A stretch of DNA of 64,000 bases from Mesobacillus persicus (lineage in GTDB: Bacteria > Bacillota > Bacilli > Bacillales > Cytobacillaceae), in assembly GCF_900109925.1 (NCBI RefSeq), contig NZ_FOBW01000009.1:147445-211444 (forward strand), written 5' to 3'. The translations under genes and the position numbers were made by a program. Below are positions 45,502 through 53,597 of this stretch, piece by piece. The notes under the pieces are model-generated. The model had not been told where the DNA came from. It worked only from the letters and a program-made list of their open reading frames with translations, and did no database searches. The stretch's first letter is position 1. Each line of letters opens with the position of its first letter.

Positions 45502-45519
45502 ATACCAACTGGTCAGTAT
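45502..45519 (+). promoter_or_regulatory. Second TetR-type operator
   Basis: ATACCAACTGGTCAGTAT is an 18-base imperfect palindrome, identical in its first 12 bases to the site at 42911. It lies 23 bases ahead of the thioesterase start and could control the second transcription unit of the island. Confidence 0.72.
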
Positions 45520-45541
45520 TTAAGGAAGGGGGGAAGTCCGG

Positions 45542-45943
45542 ATGGAAGAAATCAGTGTGACCGTAAGGTTTGGTGAAACGGATGCTCTTGGCCATGTTAA
45601 TAATGCAAGTTATTTTATTTATCTTGAAGAAGCAAGGATTCGCTTTTTTGAGACTCTAGGATATAACATGAATATTAAATGCTGGAACTTTATTCTTGCT
45701 TCCACAAAGCTTGACTTTGTCAACCAAGGATACTTTAACCAAATCTTAACGATAAAAACCTTTGTATCAAAAATAGGGAATAAAAGCTTCGAACTAGGGC
45801 ATGAAATCATTTGTTCGCAGACAGGAGAGCTCATTGCCAAAGGGAATGCTGTGATGGTATATTTTGACTTTGAACTTCAAAAAAGTACTCAGATTCCAGA
45901 ATCATTTAGTGAAGGCCTATCTAAGCATTTAGTCTATCAATAA
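45542..45943 (+). CDS. Acyl-CoA thioesterase, hotdog fold (4HBT/YbgC type)
   Basis: A 133-residue single hotdog domain. The N-terminal VRFGETDALGHVNNASYFIY carries the catalytic Asp and the HVNN loop of the 4-hydroxybenzoyl-CoA thioesterase family, followed by the long helix YLEEARIRFFETLGY. Hydrolyses an acyl-CoA; chain length unknown. Ribosome site GAAGGGGGG precedes ATG 45542. First gene after the second operator, 42 bases before the next gene. Confidence 0.88.
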   Translation: MEEISVTVRFGETDALGHVNNASYFIYLEEARIRFFETLGYNMNIKCWNFILASTKLDFVNQGYFNQILTIKTFVSKIGNKSFELGHEIICSQTGELIAKGNAVMVYFDFELQKSTQIPESFSEGLSKHLVYQ

Positions 45944-45984
45944 AAGACTGAATTTTCTTTATAATATCCGGAAGGGGAGATACG

Positions 45985-47055
45985 ATGAGTCATAAAATCG
46001 GAGAAGAAACAATACCGGTACGGCAAGGTGAAGAATTGGATTTAACAGCACTTGAGTGGTTTTTACGGAAAAACATCGATGGACTTCCATATGAACGTCT
46101 AGAGATTAGACAATTTTCTGCTGGTCACTCCAATTTAACTTATCAGTTAAAAATGGGGGATTGGGAAGCTGTACTTAGAAGACCTCCACTTGGCCCTGTT
46201 GCTCCAAAGGCGCATGATATGGAGAGGGAGCACAAGATTATCTCGGAAATTCATCCGCTGTTTTCTCCAGCGCCAAATCCTATTTTATTTTCCGATGATA
46301 CGACGATTGTTGGGAGTCCTTTTCAGTTAATGGAGCGAAAGCACGGAATTGTCTTGGATACCTCTTTTCCAGAATCCATTAAGCCAACGGAAGAGATAGG
46401 AAAAAGGCTGTCAGAAATCATGGTCGATCGACTTGCCGAACTTCATTCCATCGATTACAAAAAAACAAGGCTTGGGGAAATTTCGAAGCCTGAAGGGTTT
46501 ATGGAAAGACAGGTGCATGGCTGGATCAATCGTTATCAGCGAGCTAAAACAGATGAGATTAAGGAAGCGGACCTACTAACAGAGTGGCTAGCAAAGCATA
46601 GCCCTAAGAAACATGAAGCATCCATAATCCACTATGATTATAAGTTCAATAATGCCATGTTTAACCATGAACTAACTGAAATGGTCGGCTTATTCGATTG
46701 GGAAATGACGACGGTCGGAGATCCGCTAGCAGATTTAGGTGTAGCTCTAGGGTACTGGGTACAGTCAGATGATCCAGATCTCCTAAAAAAGGGTTTTAGC
46801 AAACCATCCGTTACCGTTTATCCTGGGTTTTTGACCAGAAATGAATTCATTGAAAGATATGCAGAAAAGAGCGGGCGCGATGTGGAAAATATAAACTTTT
46901 ATCTAACCTTTGCTTATTTTAAACTTGCAGTTATTCTTCAGCAAATTTACTACAGATATAAAAAAGGGCAAACAAGTGATGAAAGGTTTTCTAAATTTAA
47001 TGAGACTGTCCGGAACCTAATTATTTACGGCACCCATGTAGCATTTAGTAAGTAG
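45985..47055 (+). CDS. Aminoglycoside-phosphotransferase-fold kinase, ACAD10-like
   Basis: A 356-residue protein of the phosphotransferase (APH) superfamily. Motifs: an N-lobe with QFSAGHSNLTYQL (glycine loop) and the VLRRPPLGPVAPKAHDMERE stretch typical of the acyl-CoA-dehydrogenase-associated subgroup; the catalytic loop HYDYKFNNAMF (about residue 215) and the metal-binding FDWEMTTVGDPLADLG. Members of this subgroup occur with acyl-CoA dehydrogenases and may phosphorylate hydroxylated acyl-CoAs, as shown for 4-hydroxy acids in animals. Substrate here is unknown; antibiotic resistance is unlikely. Confidence 0.82.
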   Translation: MSHKIGEETIPVRQGEELDLTALEWFLRKNIDGLPYERLEIRQFSAGHSNLTYQLKMGDWEAVLRRPPLGPVAPKAHDMEREHKIISEIHPLFSPAPNPILFSDDTTIVGSPFQLMERKHGIVLDTSFPESIKPTEEIGKRLSEIMVDRLAELHSIDYKKTRLGEISKPEGFMERQVHGWINRYQRAKTDEIKEADLLTEWLAKHSPKKHEASIIHYDYKFNNAMFNHELTEMVGLFDWEMTTVGDPLADLGVALGYWVQSDDPDLLKKGFSKPSVTVYPGFLTRNEFIERYAEKSGRDVENINFYLTFAYFKLAVILQQIYYRYKKGQTSDERFSKFNETVRNLIIYGTHVAFSK

Positions 47056-47120
47056 TAAGGACGCCTACCGACTTACCGAACATGCAGTATTGGAAATTCA
47101 AATGAACAAGAGGTGCATCT

Positions 47121-47882
47121 ATGAAAAAAATTCACCTTCTATTAAAGAAGGAAGATTTAAATGAAGAAAAAATAGAAGCAGGCAGTAAGATTGCTGTAGT
47201 ACTGGATGTTTTATTAGCAACAACGACGATTACTTCAGCCCTCCGTGATGGGGCAAAGCAAGTAATACCCGTTATGGATAGCAGGGAGGCTCTTGAGGTT
47301 TCTCAATCATACTCGAAAACCGAATGTGTGATAGCTGGGGAGTTAAACGCTAAGCCGATAGATGGCTTTGTCTATCCAAGTCCTTCTTTGATATCAACGA
47401 TGATAAAGGATAAAACCTTAATTCTATCAACTACTAATGGAACTGTTGCACTTAGAAAAGCATCTCCTGCAAAACGAGTTTTTATTGCTTCGCTTATAAA
47501 TAATCCGTCTGTTGCAGAAGCAGTACGCCAGGAGAAGGAAACTGATACGATTGTTGTCGTTTGTTCTGGAAATTCAAGTGGGTTTAGTTTAGAAGATTTT
47601 TATGGTGCAGGCCATTTTATTGATTGCCTCACTGGTGAAAGTTTAAGTGAATTTGATTTAACCGATTCAGCATTGGCAGCATTGTTGTTTTATCAGGCAA
47701 GAAAGGAAGAATCAAAGGAAATCTTATCCTCTGCACTAGTAGGTCGAATGTTCAACCGTCATGAGGGTGACATAGATTTAAGATTAGCTGCACAAAAAGG
47801 GTCAGTTAATCTTGTTCCAATTCTTGTAGATGGAAAATTCATTATTTCGAAAAAGAAAGTCGCTTATCAGAATAAAGATTAG
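47121..47882 (+). CDS. ComB-family 2-phosphosulfolactate phosphatase-like protein
   Basis: A 253-residue protein related to ComB, the Mg-dependent phosphatase making sulfolactate from phosphosulfolactate. Conserved stretches are AVVLDVLLATTTITSALRDG (Asp and Thr run), AGELNAKPIDGF, LILSTTNGTVALRKA and VVCSGNSSGFSLEDFYGAG. Ribosome site AAGAGGTG precedes ATG 47121. In B. subtilis the ComB homologue YitC belongs to a sulfolactate gene cluster; here no ComA or ComC homologue is adjacent, so a different phospho-substrate within this acyl-CoA operon is possible, perhaps the product of the neighbouring kinase. That is inference. Confidence 0.82.
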   Translation: MKKIHLLLKKEDLNEEKIEAGSKIAVVLDVLLATTTITSALRDGAKQVIPVMDSREALEVSQSYSKTECVIAGELNAKPIDGFVYPSPSLISTMIKDKTLILSTTNGTVALRKASPAKRVFIASLINNPSVAEAVRQEKETDTIVVVCSGNSSGFSLEDFYGAGHFIDCLTGESLSEFDLTDSALAALLFYQARKEESKEILSSALVGRMFNRHEGDIDLRLAAQKGSVNLVPILVDGKFIISKKKVAYQNKD

Positions 47883-47901
47883 AAGATGAGGTGGGTAAAA
47901 G

Positions 47902-48681
47902 ATGACTAGATTTGCAGATTGTGTTGCTGTAGTAACAGGTGCTGGAAGTGGAATTGGCAAAGCGGCTGCAGCCCGCCTTGCTGTTGAAGGTGCGAAGGTC
48001 ATCCTTGTAGGGAGGACAACATCAAAATTAGAGGCTGCAGCACGTGAAATCAATGCAACTCAGAAAATCCCTGCTGCTGAGGTTTTTACCGCGGATGTTA
48101 CAGATGAAGAGGACCTTGTTGAATTAAGGCAATACATCGAACAGCAATATGGAGATTTACACATCCTAATTAATAACGCTGGAGGTTCTAGCAATACAAA
48201 AATACTAGAGATGGATGGAAAAGAATGGGACCGAATACAAGAGGTTAATCTTAAAAGCGTCTTTCTCACAGCAAAGGTTCTGGGAGGATTAATGGTCAAT
48301 GGGGCGGAACGGAGCAGAAGTCAGGATAACCGCTCGATTGTTAATGTTGCCTCCTTATCTGGGCATCAGGCCGGTGCAGCGATCCCACATTATAGTGCCG
48401 CGAAAGCAGGAGTCATTAATTTAACAAGATCATTAGCGCTTGAATTGGCCCCTTATGGTATTAGGGTGAATTCTGTATCACCAGGATTTATTGAAACTCC
48501 TCTTACAGAAAAGGGATTACAAAACGATAAATTCGTGAAAGCGATTGAGCGGAACACAGCCTTACAAAGAGTTGGAAAGGCCGAAGAGATTGCGAACATT
48601 ATTACCTTTGTCGCTTCAAGCGAAGCATCTTATATGACAGGATCCGATGTGCTCGCAGATGGCGGTTGGTTAATTAAGTAA
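47902..48681 (+). CDS. Short-chain dehydrogenase/reductase (FabG/3-hydroxyacyl-type)
   Basis: A 259-residue classical SDR. Cofactor motif VTGAGSGIGKAAAARLA (about residues 11-27), NNAGGS at about 91-96, the catalytic Ser in VNVASLSGHQAGAAI and Tyr-x3-Lys in HYSAAKAG, then the RVNSVSPGFIETPL loop. The presence of Arg after the second strand suggests NADP preference. Probably a 3-hydroxyacyl-CoA or related dehydrogenase given the operon. It lies 19 bases after the ComB-like gene. Confidence 0.88.
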   Translation: MTRFADCVAVVTGAGSGIGKAAAARLAVEGAKVILVGRTTSKLEAAAREINATQKIPAAEVFTADVTDEEDLVELRQYIEQQYGDLHILINNAGGSSNTKILEMDGKEWDRIQEVNLKSVFLTAKVLGGLMVNGAERSRSQDNRSIVNVASLSGHQAGAAIPHYSAAKAGVINLTRSLALELAPYGIRVNSVSPGFIETPLTEKGLQNDKFVKAIERNTALQRVGKAEEIANIITFVASSEASYMTGSDVLADGGWLIK

Positions 48682-48742
48682 ATAGGTAATACTCTTTTTT
48701 AAAACAATAATAAAAAACTATTTTAATAAAGGGGAAATGACA

Positions 48743-49522
48743 ATGAGTGGAGAACATTTATTGATAGGTAGAGAGAGTGGGATTTTATCATTAAAGCTTA
48801 ATCGTCCCGAAAGTCTGAATGCATTTAGTCCAGAGATGATACTCGGGCTGACAACAGCTATAAAAGAGGCTCAAACAGATGAGGGTGTGAAAGTGATTGT
48901 TCTTTCCGGATCTGGCAGATCTTTTAGTGCAGGTGGGGATGTAAAAGGGATGGGGCAAGCCACCCCAACGCATACGTACGATCATATTGGGCGACTAAAC
49001 GATTTAATTCTTACTATGAGAAATACAGAGAAGCCGATTATTGCTGCTGTACATGGCTTTGCTGCTGGTGCAGGATTTAATCTAGCGCTTGCCTGCGATC
49101 TAATTATTGCGGCTGAAGATAGTAAATTTGCGCTTAGTTTTTCCAAGGTTGGGCTTATTTCTGATGGAGGCGGTTCTTATTTCCTTCCGCGCCTAATTGG
49201 TCCTCATTTAGCAAAGCAATTCTTCTTTAGCGGAGAACCGGTACCAGCAGAGCGGATGTATCAGCTAGGGGTAATTAATGCCCTAGTACCAGCTGAAAGA
49301 TTAGAGGAGGAAACTCTAAAATTTGCTACAAAACTCTCATATGGTCCTGGTCGTGCATATGGAATGATGAAAAAGCTTGTGGATCACTCCTTTACTGCCA
49401 CACTCGAAGAAATATTAGAACAAGAGAGAATTACTCAAACCATGATGATTGCAACAGATGATCATCAAGAAGGAGTAGCAGCATTTAAAGAGAAAAGGAA
49501 TCCTGTTTTTACAGGAAAATAG
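48743..49522 (+). CDS. Enoyl-CoA hydratase/isomerase family protein
   Basis: A 259-residue crotonase-fold protein; ATG 48743 has AAAGGGG 8 bases upstream, while the in-frame ATG at 48737 is too close. Motifs: LKLNRPESLNAFSPEM, the oxyanion-hole SGSGRSFSAGGDVKGMG and AAVHGFAAGAGFNLALACDL. At the positions of the two catalytic Glu residues of classical hydratases the second region reads LSFSKVGLISDGGGSYFLPR, with Asp rather than Glu, as in PaaG/PaaF-like isomerases. Precise reaction uncertain. Confidence 0.88.
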   Translation: MSGEHLLIGRESGILSLKLNRPESLNAFSPEMILGLTTAIKEAQTDEGVKVIVLSGSGRSFSAGGDVKGMGQATPTHTYDHIGRLNDLILTMRNTEKPIIAAVHGFAAGAGFNLALACDLIIAAEDSKFALSFSKVGLISDGGGSYFLPRLIGPHLAKQFFFSGEPVPAERMYQLGVINALVPAERLEEETLKFATKLSYGPGRAYGMMKKLVDHSFTATLEEILEQERITQTMMIATDDHQEGVAAFKEKRNPVFTGK

Positions 49523-49539
49523 TGGGGAGAGAATTTGAT

Positions 49540-50523
49540 ATGAGAGCAATACAATTTAAAGAATATGGTGGCCCGGAAGTATTAAATTTAATTGACGCTG
49601 AGAGGCCAGTAGCGACAGGGAAAAATGTAGTTATTGAGGTTCATGCTGTTGGAGTTAACTATGCCGACACTGCTAGACGCGAGGGGCAGTATGTAGTTCC
49701 AACGCCATTGCCATATATTCCAGGAGCTGAAGTTGCTGGGGTTGTTACAGAGGTTGGAGAAGAAGTAACTACTATCAAACCTGGTACAAGGGTTGTAACT
49801 TTACTTGAGTCGGGTGGTTATGCAGAGTATGTGCTTGCCGATGAGAGGTCTTTGATTCCTCTCCCAGATCAGATTGATTATCAAACGGCTGCAGCTCTAC
49901 CATTACAAGGATTAAGCGCTTACCATGTTTTAAAAACAATGGGAAGGCTTGAAAAGGGTGAAACAGTTCTAGTTCATGCAGCTGCAGGGGGCGTTGGAAC
50001 GATAGCTGTTCAGCTAGCGAAGATTTTTGGGGCTGGAAAAGTTATTGCCACTGCTAGTACGGCGGAGAAGTTGGAACTAGCACGTGAAATGGGTGCGGAT
50101 GTGTTAGTTAATTACACGGAGGAAGACTGGGAAAAGCAGGTTTTTGAGGCAACTGGCAGAAAGGGAGTGGATGTTGCTTTAGAAATGGCAGGAGGCGAGA
50201 TCTTCTACAAGACGTTAAAGTGCTTGGCCCCTTTTGGTAGACTAGTAGTCTTTGGTGTAGCAAGTGGCGAGCAGAGTAAGTTTAATCCATCTTCCTTAAT
50301 GGCTAGAAACCAGTCTGTGATTGGATTTTTCTTACCACAAATTATGAGAAGACCAGAACTTCTTTTGCCAAGTACCAAAGAACTTTTTCAATATGTAGTT
50401 GAAGGAAAGCTGAAACTAACAATTGGTGGGACATTCCCTTTAGAGCAGGCTCAGGAGGTTCACACATTACTCCAAGGAAGAAAAACGGTAGGTAAATTGG
50501 TACTAGAGCCAGCAGGTAAGTAA
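49540..50523 (+). CDS. Quinone oxidoreductase/zinc-free MDR-type reductase
   Basis: A 327-residue medium-chain dehydrogenase/reductase of the quinone oxidoreductase type. Start ATG 49540 (MRAIQFKEYGGPEVL) 8 bases after GGGGAGAG. GroES-like N-domain with HAVGVNYADTARREGQY, then the nucleotide fold ETVLVHAAAGGVGTIAVQLA (AxxGGVG motif) and DVALEMAGGE. The zinc-binding Cys residues of alcohol dehydrogenases are absent. It could reduce enones or enoyl-CoA. Last gene of the island, followed by a long hairpin. Confidence 0.87.
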   Translation: MRAIQFKEYGGPEVLNLIDAERPVATGKNVVIEVHAVGVNYADTARREGQYVVPTPLPYIPGAEVAGVVTEVGEEVTTIKPGTRVVTLLESGGYAEYVLADERSLIPLPDQIDYQTAAALPLQGLSAYHVLKTMGRLEKGETVLVHAAAGGVGTIAVQLAKIFGAGKVIATASTAEKLELAREMGADVLVNYTEEDWEKQVFEATGRKGVDVALEMAGGEIFYKTLKCLAPFGRLVVFGVASGEQSKFNPSSLMARNQSVIGFFLPQIMRRPELLLPSTKELFQYVVEGKLKLTIGGTFPLEQAQEVHTLLQGRKTVGKLVLEPAGK

Positions 50524-50540
50524 AAGTTAGCTTAATACTA

Positions 50541-50624
50541 ATAAAAAAAAGAGCCATAATGGGCAGTACCTCGAATTTTAGACATTACTAAAATTTGGAG
50601 GTGCTTTTCATTTGGCTCTTTTTC
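50541..50624. terminator. Long-stem hairpin closing the acyl-CoA island
   Basis: Outer arms AAAAAGAGCCA and TGGCTCTTTTT, middle arms AGTACCTC and GGAGGTGCT, and inner arms AATTTTA and TAAAATT form one extended imperfect hairpin of roughly 80 bases ending in Ts. It can terminate on both strands. Confidence 0.8.
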
Positions 50625-50682
50625 ACCTTTTTGTATCTCTTTCATAGTATAAGAGTAGTTCAAAAAGGGGCGTGATGTTTTA

Positions 50683-50937
50683 ATGGATAATCATTTCTTC
50701 AAAAATATTGAAAAGAAAACAGGCGTTAATATGAAGGATATTTTTGAATTAGCAAATTCCCTCCAAAACGCAAACTTTAAAGATGAAAAAACGGTTCGAG
50801 GTGTCATCCGCAGAGTATCACAAATTGCCAATAAACCAGTATCTCAGGAAATGGAAGATAAAATTGTTGAATCGATTGTCAAGGATGGAAAGCAGTTAGA
50901 CATTAATCAAATTTCTAAAATGCTAAATAAAAAATAA
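50683..50937 (+). CDS. spoVIF: Stage VI sporulation protein F
   Basis: An 84-residue late sporulation factor needed for coat assembly in B. subtilis. Starts MDNHFFKNIEKKTGVNMKDI at ATG 50683 with AAAAAGGGGCG upstream. Conserved stretches are ELANSLQNANFKDEKTVRGV and EMEDKIVESIVKDGKQLD. Small, helical and soluble, with no membrane segment. It precedes yjcD as in B. subtilis, but its usual neighbour yjcZ is 8 kb away because of the acyl-CoA island. Own terminator downstream. Confidence 0.93.
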   Translation: MDNHFFKNIEKKTGVNMKDIFELANSLQNANFKDEKTVRGVIRRVSQIANKPVSQEMEDKIVESIVKDGKQLDINQISKMLNKK

Positions 50938-50987
50938 TGAAGGTTAAAGGGCCATGGTTATACTTATAAAGGTCCAGTACTTGTAAG

Positions 50988-51017
50988 TAGGCGTGAATTA
51001 ATTCACGCCTATTTTTA
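50988..51017. terminator. Terminator of spoVIF
   Basis: A perfect 24-base palindrome, TAGGCGTGAATT followed by its reverse complement (50988-51011), then ATTTTTATT. Confidence 0.85.
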
Positions 51018-51084
51018 TTGGGATTAGCCTCTTACGGGCAATATTATACAAAGCACTAGAGAACTAGCAAAGCGAAGTGCCCTT

Positions 51085-53400
51085 TTACTTTACGGGTTCC
51101 TTTGATTGAAGTTCCTTTCTTAACCCTGTTATAAAACGAGAAGGATTGGCTTTTCTTCCTCTCCTATGCAGTGGCACCGAGAGATAAAGTTGTTCCATTG
51201 CACGTGTGACCGCTACATATAAAAGGCGACGTTCCTCTTCAAGGGGCTGTAGTTCTCCGTTTCTAAATGAGTCTAAAGCAAAATCATGAGGGATACCACC
51301 TTCAACCGTACCTAATACGTATACATACTTGTATTCAAGTCCTTTTGCTCGATGGATTGTACTTAGGATGATTGCATTTCCTCTCTTTTTTCCAAGCTCT
51401 TTAATTTCCCGATTCATTGCTATCATATGGTCAGCATGTTCAACAAACTCACGAATGTTTTTAGTGTGTCTGGCTGCAACCTTTAGGTCACGAATATCAT
51501 CCGATCCCTTTTCCCACTTATTCCCTTCACTGCCGCGCTTTTTCATGAAATCCTGGAAGCCTAAATCTTTCTCCACACGATCAATAGCTATAACGGGACT
51601 AAGAGAAGAGAGTGAACGGACAATGGGAACGAGTTTCTTTAATTTTTGTTCTTGAAAAGCAAACCCTGTTTTCACATGGGACAATGCTTCAAGCATAGAG
51701 CAGTCATTTAGAATACTTTCAGCCTGAAGATCTCGGAAAACAGATTGTTTAAGGAACAGGGAAGGTAAGATATTTTTAACCGCGTCTCCATTATCTTCAT
51801 CAAGACTTAAACGGAAAAAGGCTAAAATTCCTCTCACCATAAATCTTTCATAAAATGATTCTATATCTTGATCCATTTTAAAGGGGAGACTGGAGGTGGC
51901 GAGTCTTTCAAAAATCGCTCGGCTTGCTGTATTGGTACGGAATAGTACAGCGAAATCAGCTGGTTCTGCCCCGCGTTTTATTTTTTCTTGAATATCGGTG
52001 AGTATCATTGTCGCTTCCTCTTCCTCATCGTAAGGGTAAAAAACGACTGGCTTGGTAGAAATGGAGTATTGTGCCTTCATTTCCTTTGCAAATCTTTGTT
52101 GATTGGCCACGATAATTGTATTAGCCGTTTCGACAATCTCATGGGGAGAGCGGTAATTTTGGTTCAAGATAACCTTATTTGTACCAGGAAAGTCTTTTTC
52201 AAACTCTAGAAGATAGGTAGGATCACTTCCACGAAAAGCATAAATCGACTGATCATCATCTCCCACGGCACAGACATTTTTGGTGCGTGCAGATAACATT
52301 TTAATTAGTTCATACTGTACTTTATTTATATCTTGAAATTCATCGATGAGAAAATAATCAAAACGATTTTGATATTGTTCTAGGAGGTGCGGTTGATCCT
52401 TGAATAGACGGTAACAGCCTAACAACATGTCATCAAAGTCATAAAGCCCATTTCTTTCTTTTACAGCTTCGTAATCCCTATACAAAAGTGAGACCTTTTC
52501 TTCCCAAGGGTCTGCCGGTTTCACTTGTCCGGGGGAACATAGCATGTTTTTCCATAACCCAATTTGTTGGAGTGCTAAATCATAGGCGAACTCCTTATCA
52601 TCGAGGCCTAACTTTCGTCCAGCCTCTCGTACAATCTGTTCCCGCTGCCATTCCATTTTTAATAAATTTTCCCCAGACCATTTTTGACGATGGTGGAAGA
52701 GAAGTATCTTGTAGAATATGCTGTGAAACGTTCCAGAAACAATTGACTGAATCTGAGCCTGTTCAAGTCCAGGGTAGCTAATAAGTCTTTTTTTCATTTC
52801 TGCTGCAGCTTTTGCTGTAAAGGTAACTAGCATGATTCGATTAGGAATGATGTTAAGCTCGACCAGCATATAGGCAGTTCTAGCTGTAAGAACCCGCGTT
52901 TTACCACTTCCAGCGCCAGCTAAAATTAGCAGTGGTCCCTCTGTGTTAATAACTGCTTGCTCCTGATTTTCGTCGAAACGAATCCCTGCATTTTTAAGTT
53001 CCTTAATATACCCATACTCCTGATTGTTTGTTTCTACCCTTTTAGTTTTTGTAAAAGGACGTTGTATTTTTAACACCTGATGGTGCTGGAAGGTGGCGGC
53101 TTCAGGTTCTGTTGTTAAAACTGCTCTTGATTTTGGAAGGCGAAAGCCATCTTGTACGCGAAACGAATTGTTTGATTCGCGGGGAGAGGATTCACTTGTG
53201 GATTCCTCACAAGGGGTGTTCTTTTTAATGTGGTGATAGAAAAAAGGTTGTTCCTGTATTCCAAGGTATAACCGAACAGACTCTCCGCATACCGAACATG
53301 ATAAAAAGCCTCTTTTTCCATCGTCATACAGCGTTTGATAATCCTCACGGTTGATGTTTTCTAGGCTAATTTTACTATTTTTATAGAAAGCGGTCTTCAT
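51085..53400 (-). CDS. yjcD: UvrD/Rep-family ATP-dependent DNA helicase (YjcD-like)
   Basis: A 771-residue superfamily-1 3'-5' helicase. The N-terminal 65 residues carry a probable zinc site (C35-S-V-C38, HH at 56-57, C64) that matches the CoiA N-terminus in spacing. After a polar linker come the helicase motifs: Walker A LAGAGSGKTRVLT (about 160), FDDMLL, Walker B DEFQDINKVQYELI, GDDDQSIYAFRGSDP, LNQNYRSPHEI, TIHRAKGLEYKYVYVLG and RRLLYVAVTRAMEQLYLS. Starts ATG 53400 with GAGGG upstream. Divergent from spoVIF's direction; role in repair or recombination is inferred. Confidence 0.92.
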   Translation of the reverse strand: MKTAFYKNSKISLENINREDYQTLYDDGKRGFLSCSVCGESVRLYLGIQEQPFFYHHIKKNTPCEESTSESSPRESNNSFRVQDGFRLPKSRAVLTTEPEAATFQHHQVLKIQRPFTKTKRVETNNQEYGYIKELKNAGIRFDENQEQAVINTEGPLLILAGAGSGKTRVLTARTAYMLVELNIIPNRIMLVTFTAKAAAEMKKRLISYPGLEQAQIQSIVSGTFHSIFYKILLFHHRQKWSGENLLKMEWQREQIVREAGRKLGLDDKEFAYDLALQQIGLWKNMLCSPGQVKPADPWEEKVSLLYRDYEAVKERNGLYDFDDMLLGCYRLFKDQPHLLEQYQNRFDYFLIDEFQDINKVQYELIKMLSARTKNVCAVGDDDQSIYAFRGSDPTYLLEFEKDFPGTNKVILNQNYRSPHEIVETANTIIVANQQRFAKEMKAQYSISTKPVVFYPYDEEEEATMILTDIQEKIKRGAEPADFAVLFRTNTASRAIFERLATSSLPFKMDQDIESFYERFMVRGILAFFRLSLDEDNGDAVKNILPSLFLKQSVFRDLQAESILNDCSMLEALSHVKTGFAFQEQKLKKLVPIVRSLSSLSPVIAIDRVEKDLGFQDFMKKRGSEGNKWEKGSDDIRDLKVAARHTKNIREFVEHADHMIAMNREIKELGKKRGNAIILSTIHRAKGLEYKYVYVLGTVEGGIPHDFALDSFRNGELQPLEEERRLLYVAVTRAMEQLYLSVPLHRRGRKANPSRFITGLRKELQSKEPVK

Positions 53401-53524
53401 AGAAATCCCTCTTTATTATCAAAAATCAGATAGACTCTATCATATCAGAATGTCGGGAGAATGAAAAAGAGTATTTCATAAAAGTTTGGTTGTGTTTCAG
53501 TACTTTGTTAAATCCTCGATACAG

Positions 53525-53544
53525 TGATTGGAGCGGGAGTCAAC
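53525..53544. repeat. Possible collapsed scar of palindrome B
   Basis: TGATTGGAGCGGGAGTCAAC joins the left end of repeat B (TTGATTGGAGCGG) to its right end (GGAGCGGAAATCAA) at the 7-base GGAGCGG they share. Nothing of the 100-base interior is left. It lies between yjcD and yjcF. Confidence 0.5.
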
Positions 53545-53565
53545 AACTACGATAAACCACATTCC

Positions 53566-53597
53566 AAAAATAAAGGACCCTTTTTAAAGGCCCTTTA
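53566..53597 (-). terminator. Terminator of the yjcH-yjcG-yjcF unit
   Basis: On the minus strand AAAGGGCC pairs with GGTCCTTT, one wobble pair, followed by ATTTTTGG. It overlaps the yjcF stop codon. Confidence 0.6.

Noticed and set aside
45985..47055. Aminoglycoside resistance kinase
   Set aside because: The fold is APH-like, but the VLRRPPLGPVAPKAHDM stretch and the acyl-CoA operon point to the ACAD10-type subgroup.
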